7,840 nt of DNA from Flavobacteriales bacterium UBA1694 (GTDB taxonomy: Bacteria > Bacteroidota > Bacteroidia > Flavobacteriales > Weeksellaceae): contig DCJS01000004.1 of the NCBI GenBank assembly GCA_002319955.1, positions 1 to 7,840 of the forward strand. Reading direction: 5' to 3'. Below are positions 5,883 through 7,840 of the stretch, one piece after another (position 1 is the first letter of the stretch; every line of letters begins with the position of its first letter). The notes under the pieces are model-generated. The model was not told the DNA's origin. It saw only the letters and a program-made list of their open reading frames with translations, and searched no databases. The position numbers were made by a program, and so were the translations under genes.

Positions 5883-6533
5883 ATGCCCGATAGCTTTGTA
5901 CATAAAGGAAAACGACGAAAATTGGTGGATTACCTCCAGCACCAGCTTGGAATATCGGACTCCTTAGTGCTTCAGGCTATGGGGAGTGTTCCAAGGCACC
6001 TCTTTATTGAAAGCATTTTCGCGGATTACGCCTACCAGGACCGCGCGTTTCCGATCGCCTCGGGACAAACCATTTCCCATCCCTCTACCGTAGCGGAGCA
6101 GTCTCAACTTCTTGAAGTCGTTCCAGGGGAAAAGATTCTTGAAATCGGAACAGGAAGTGGGTACCAAACCGCTGTTCTCGTGGCCATGCAGGCCTTAGTC
6201 TATACCGTAGAGAGGCAAAAAAGTTTGTTCGATTTTTCATCCCAAAAGCTGCGCGAGATTGCCCACCGTCCTAAGTTTCAAAGTTTCGGTGACGGATTTA
6301 AAGGCCTTCCTACCTTTGCGCCTTTTGATAAAATTCTAGTGACTTGCGGGGCCCAAGATCTGCCTACAGAACTTCTAAAGCAGTTGAGAATAGGGGGCAT
6401 GCTTGTTATCCCCTTAGGGCCTTTTGAAGAGCAGGTCTTAATGCGGTTTACCAAGATTTCAGAAACCCAGTTCGAGAAAGAAGATTTTGGAGCCTATAAA
6501 TTCGTACCGATGCTCGGTCAAACCAATAAGTAA
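5883..6533 (+). CDS. pcm: Protein-L-isoaspartate O-methyltransferase
   Basis: A 216-residue cytoplasmic protein-repair enzyme. It methylates L-isoaspartyl residues formed by ageing of Asn and Asp, using S-adenosylmethionine. Diagnostic motifs appear in family order: VPRHLFI at residues 36-42, AYQDRAFPI at 50-58, the active-site GQTIS at 61-65, the SAM-binding motif I ILEIGTGSGYQTA at 85-97, GDGFKGLP at 136-143, APFDKILVT at 146-154 and LRIGGMLVIPLG at 168-179. Length is normal. The ATG at 5883 leaves about ten residues before the first helix (RRKLVDYL), as in relatives, so the start is convincing even without a Shine-Dalgarno. In E. coli pcm is linked to surE; no surE is present here. It diverges from the oxidoreductase gene and is followed 51 bases later by hutU, which has a promoter of its own. 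Confidence 0.95.
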   Translation: MPDSFVHKGKRRKLVDYLQHQLGISDSLVLQAMGSVPRHLFIESIFADYAYQDRAFPIASGQTISHPSTVAEQSQLLEVVPGEKILEIGTGSGYQTAVLVAMQALVYTVERQKSLFDFSSQKLREIAHRPKFQSFGDGFKGLPTFAPFDKILVTCGAQDLPTELLKQLRIGGMLVIPLGPFEEQVLMRFTKISETQFEKEDFGAYKFVPMLGQTNK

Positions 6534-6534
6534 A

Positions 6535-6566
6535 TTTGTAAATTTTGTTCAAAAAGTGTTACTTTG
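6535..6566 (+). promoter_or_regulatory. Putative Bacteroidota promoter for hutU
   Basis: TTTG at 6535-6538 is separated by 20 bases from TTACTTTG at 6559-6566. This fits the TTTG-N(17-23)-TAnnTTTG arrangement with one mismatch (T for A at the second base of the -7). It starts one base after the pcm stop codon and ends 18 bases before the hutU ATG. It is the only candidate in the window with both elements at standard spacing. Confidence 0.5.
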
Positions 6567-6573
6567 GTCAAAG
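6562..6573. promoter_or_regulatory. Short palindrome CTTTG-GT-CAAAG over the hutU -7 region
   Basis: A perfect five-base inverted repeat with a two-base spacer overlaps the -7 element and the expected transcription start of hutU. The position would suit a repressor operator, and hut genes are often controlled. However, a 5+5 palindrome is short, and half of it is simply the -7 consensus, so this is tentative. Confidence 0.2.
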
Positions 6574-6584
6574 ACTAAATGTAA

Positions 6585-7840
6585 ATGACTTTTCAAGAGC
6601 ACCTATTAAATGGAATTCCAAATGAACTTCCAGAACCTCAAGCGTACGACCCGAGCATTAACCATGCGCCTAGGCGTAAGGACATTCTAGATGATCAGGA
6701 AGTAAAGCTTGCCCTTCGCAATGCCTTACGGTATTTTCCCGCAAAATTCCACAAAATATTAATTCCTGAATTTAGACAGGAACTTAAAGACTACGGGCGC
6801 ATCTACATGCACCGATTTCGTCCAAACTACGCGATGAGAGCCAGGCCGCTCGCTGAGTATCCCGGGCAAAGTATGCAGGCGCGGGCCATTATGCTGATGA
6901 TTCAAAATAATTTAGATCCGGCAGTAGCGCAGCACCCGCATGAACTTATTACCTATGGGGGGAACGGCGCTGTGTTTAGTAATTGGGCCCAATACCTTCT
7001 TACCATGAAGTACTTGAGTGAGATGAACGACCAACAAACCCTGGTAATGTATTCAGGGCATCCGATGGGACTCTTCCCTTCACACGAAGAAGCTCCCCGT
7101 GTCGTGGTCACCAATGGAATGGTTATTCCTAATTACTCGAAGCCCGACGATTTAGAAAAATTCAATGCGCTTGGCGTTTCTCAGTACGGTCAAATGACGG
7201 CTGGGAGCTATATGTATATTGGCCCCCAAGGCATTGTGCACGGGACAACCATCACGGTTTTGAATGCGTTTCGTAAGATTGAAAAGCAGCCGAAAGGAGG
7301 GCTGTTTGTGACCTCCGGTTTAGGTGGCATGTCAGGGGCGCAGCCCAAGGCAGGTTCTATAGCAGGGTGTATAACGGTTTGCGCCGAGGTAAACCCAAAA
7401 ATAGCAGCGATTCGACACGAGCAGAAATGGGTGGATGAAATCCATGACGATATGGGGCTTCTAGTGAACCGAATTCGCGAAGCAAAAGAAAAGAATGAAA
7501 CCGTTTCTCTCGCTTACTTAGGAAATGTGGTTGAAGTCTGGGAGCGGTTAGACCAAGAAAATCTTAAAATTGATATTGGCTCGGACCAAACCTCTCTTCA
7601 TAATCCTTGGGCCGGCGGGTATTATCCTGCAGGGCTCAGCTTTGAGGAGTCTAATCATATGATGGCTCAGGATCCAGAGGCTTTTGCGCAGAAGGTCCGC
7701 GAGAGTTTAAGAAGACAAGCCCGCGCTATTAATAAGCACACAGCGAAGGGAACGTATTTCTTTGATTATGGCAATGCCTTTCTCTTAGAGGCCAGCCGCG
7801 CAGGGGCTGAGGTCATGAATCCAAACCCCACTTTAGGGCG
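6585..7840 (+). CDS. hutU: Urocanate hydratase (urocanase), 3' end outside the window
   Basis: Second enzyme of histidine degradation: it adds water to urocanate to give 4-imidazolone-5-propionate, using tightly bound NAD+ as an electrophile. 418 codons are visible and the frame runs off the right edge. Landmarks: FRPNYAMRARP at 78-88, HELITYGGNGAVFSNW at 119-134, LVMYSGHPMGLFP at 153-165, a long conserved block with QYGQMTAGSYMYIGPQGIVHGT at about 200-221, and the NAD-binding glycine-rich GLGGMSGAQPKA at 245-256. The start fits the long Bacteroidota form (about 660-680 residues, against about 555 in Pseudomonas), so about 250 residues should follow, including the active-site Cys of the ARICWVG-type motif. 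The ATG at 6585 gives the usual N-terminus with NGIPNELPEPQAYD; no in-frame alternative is needed. No other hut gene is visible; any partners would lie to the right. Confidence 0.96.
   Translation, partial: MTFQEHLLNGIPNELPEPQAYDPSINHAPRRKDILDDQEVKLALRNALRYFPAKFHKILIPEFRQELKDYGRIYMHRFRPNYAMRARPLAEYPGQSMQARAIMLMIQNNLDPAVAQHPHELITYGGNGAVFSNWAQYLLTMKYLSEMNDQQTLVMYSGHPMGLFPSHEEAPRVVVTNGMVIPNYSKPDDLEKFNALGVSQYGQMTAGSYMYIGPQGIVHGTTITVLNAFRKIEKQPKGGLFVTSGLGGMSGAQPKAGSIAGCITVCAEVNPKIAAIRHEQKWVDEIHDDMGLLVNRIREAKEKNETVSLAYLGNVVEVWERLDQENLKIDIGSDQTSLHNPWAGGYYPAGLSFEESNHMMAQDPEAFAQKVRESLRRQARAINKHTAKGTYFFDYGNAFLLEASRAGAEVMNPNPTLG

Noticed and set aside
5335..5967. Plus-strand open frames over the oxidoreductase and the divergent gap
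   Set aside because: They overlap the clear Gfo/Idh/MocA gene and the pcm start in other frames, show no domain and look like shadows.

Overview
The window looks like an ordinary chromosomal segment from a member of the Bacteroidota, most likely Flavobacteriales. Five things point there. Several intergenic gaps carry sequences matching the Bacteroidota -7 promoter element TAnnTTTG. Strong AGGAGG-type Shine-Dalgarno sites are generally absent. The urocanate hydratase is of the long Bacteroidota form. The beta-lactamase has the subclass A2 (CfxA/PER/VEB-like) layout that is characteristic of this phylum. The lipoprotein is a META-domain (HslJ-like) type that is common there. I see no rRNA, tRNA, CRISPR array, insertion sequence or integrase.

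Layout, left to right. Positions 1-1965 (+) hold the 3' four fifths of pheT, cut by the window edge. A short gap leads to a small META-domain lipoprotein gene at 2084-2485 (+), which ends in a strong intrinsic terminator. A second terminator lies back to back with it and serves the minus-strand genes. Reading leftwards from 5760, the minus strand carries a Gfo/Idh/MocA oxidoreductase (5760-4783), a class A beta-lactamase (4771-3884), 3-hydroxybutyryl-CoA dehydrogenase (3858-2962) and a very acidic 85-residue protein of unknown function (2888-2631). The first three are separated by only 11 and 25 bases and probably form one transcript. The acidic gene has a consensus promoter element of its own. 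Divergent from the oxidoreductase is pcm (5883-6533, +), a protein-isoaspartate methyltransferase. After it comes the first 418 codons of hutU (6585 to the right edge, +), preceded by the most complete promoter-like sequence in the window.

The genes do not form one pathway. They cover translation (pheT), envelope (lipoprotein, periplasmic beta-lactamase), short-chain acyl-CoA metabolism (hbd), protein repair (pcm) and histidine degradation (hutU). The least ordinary points are the beta-lactamase gene sitting tightly inside a housekeeping-type gene run, its PER-like omega loop, and the uncharacterised acidic protein. I found no convincing sign of a new multi-gene system. No gap between genes exceeds about 145 bases, and coding density is high.
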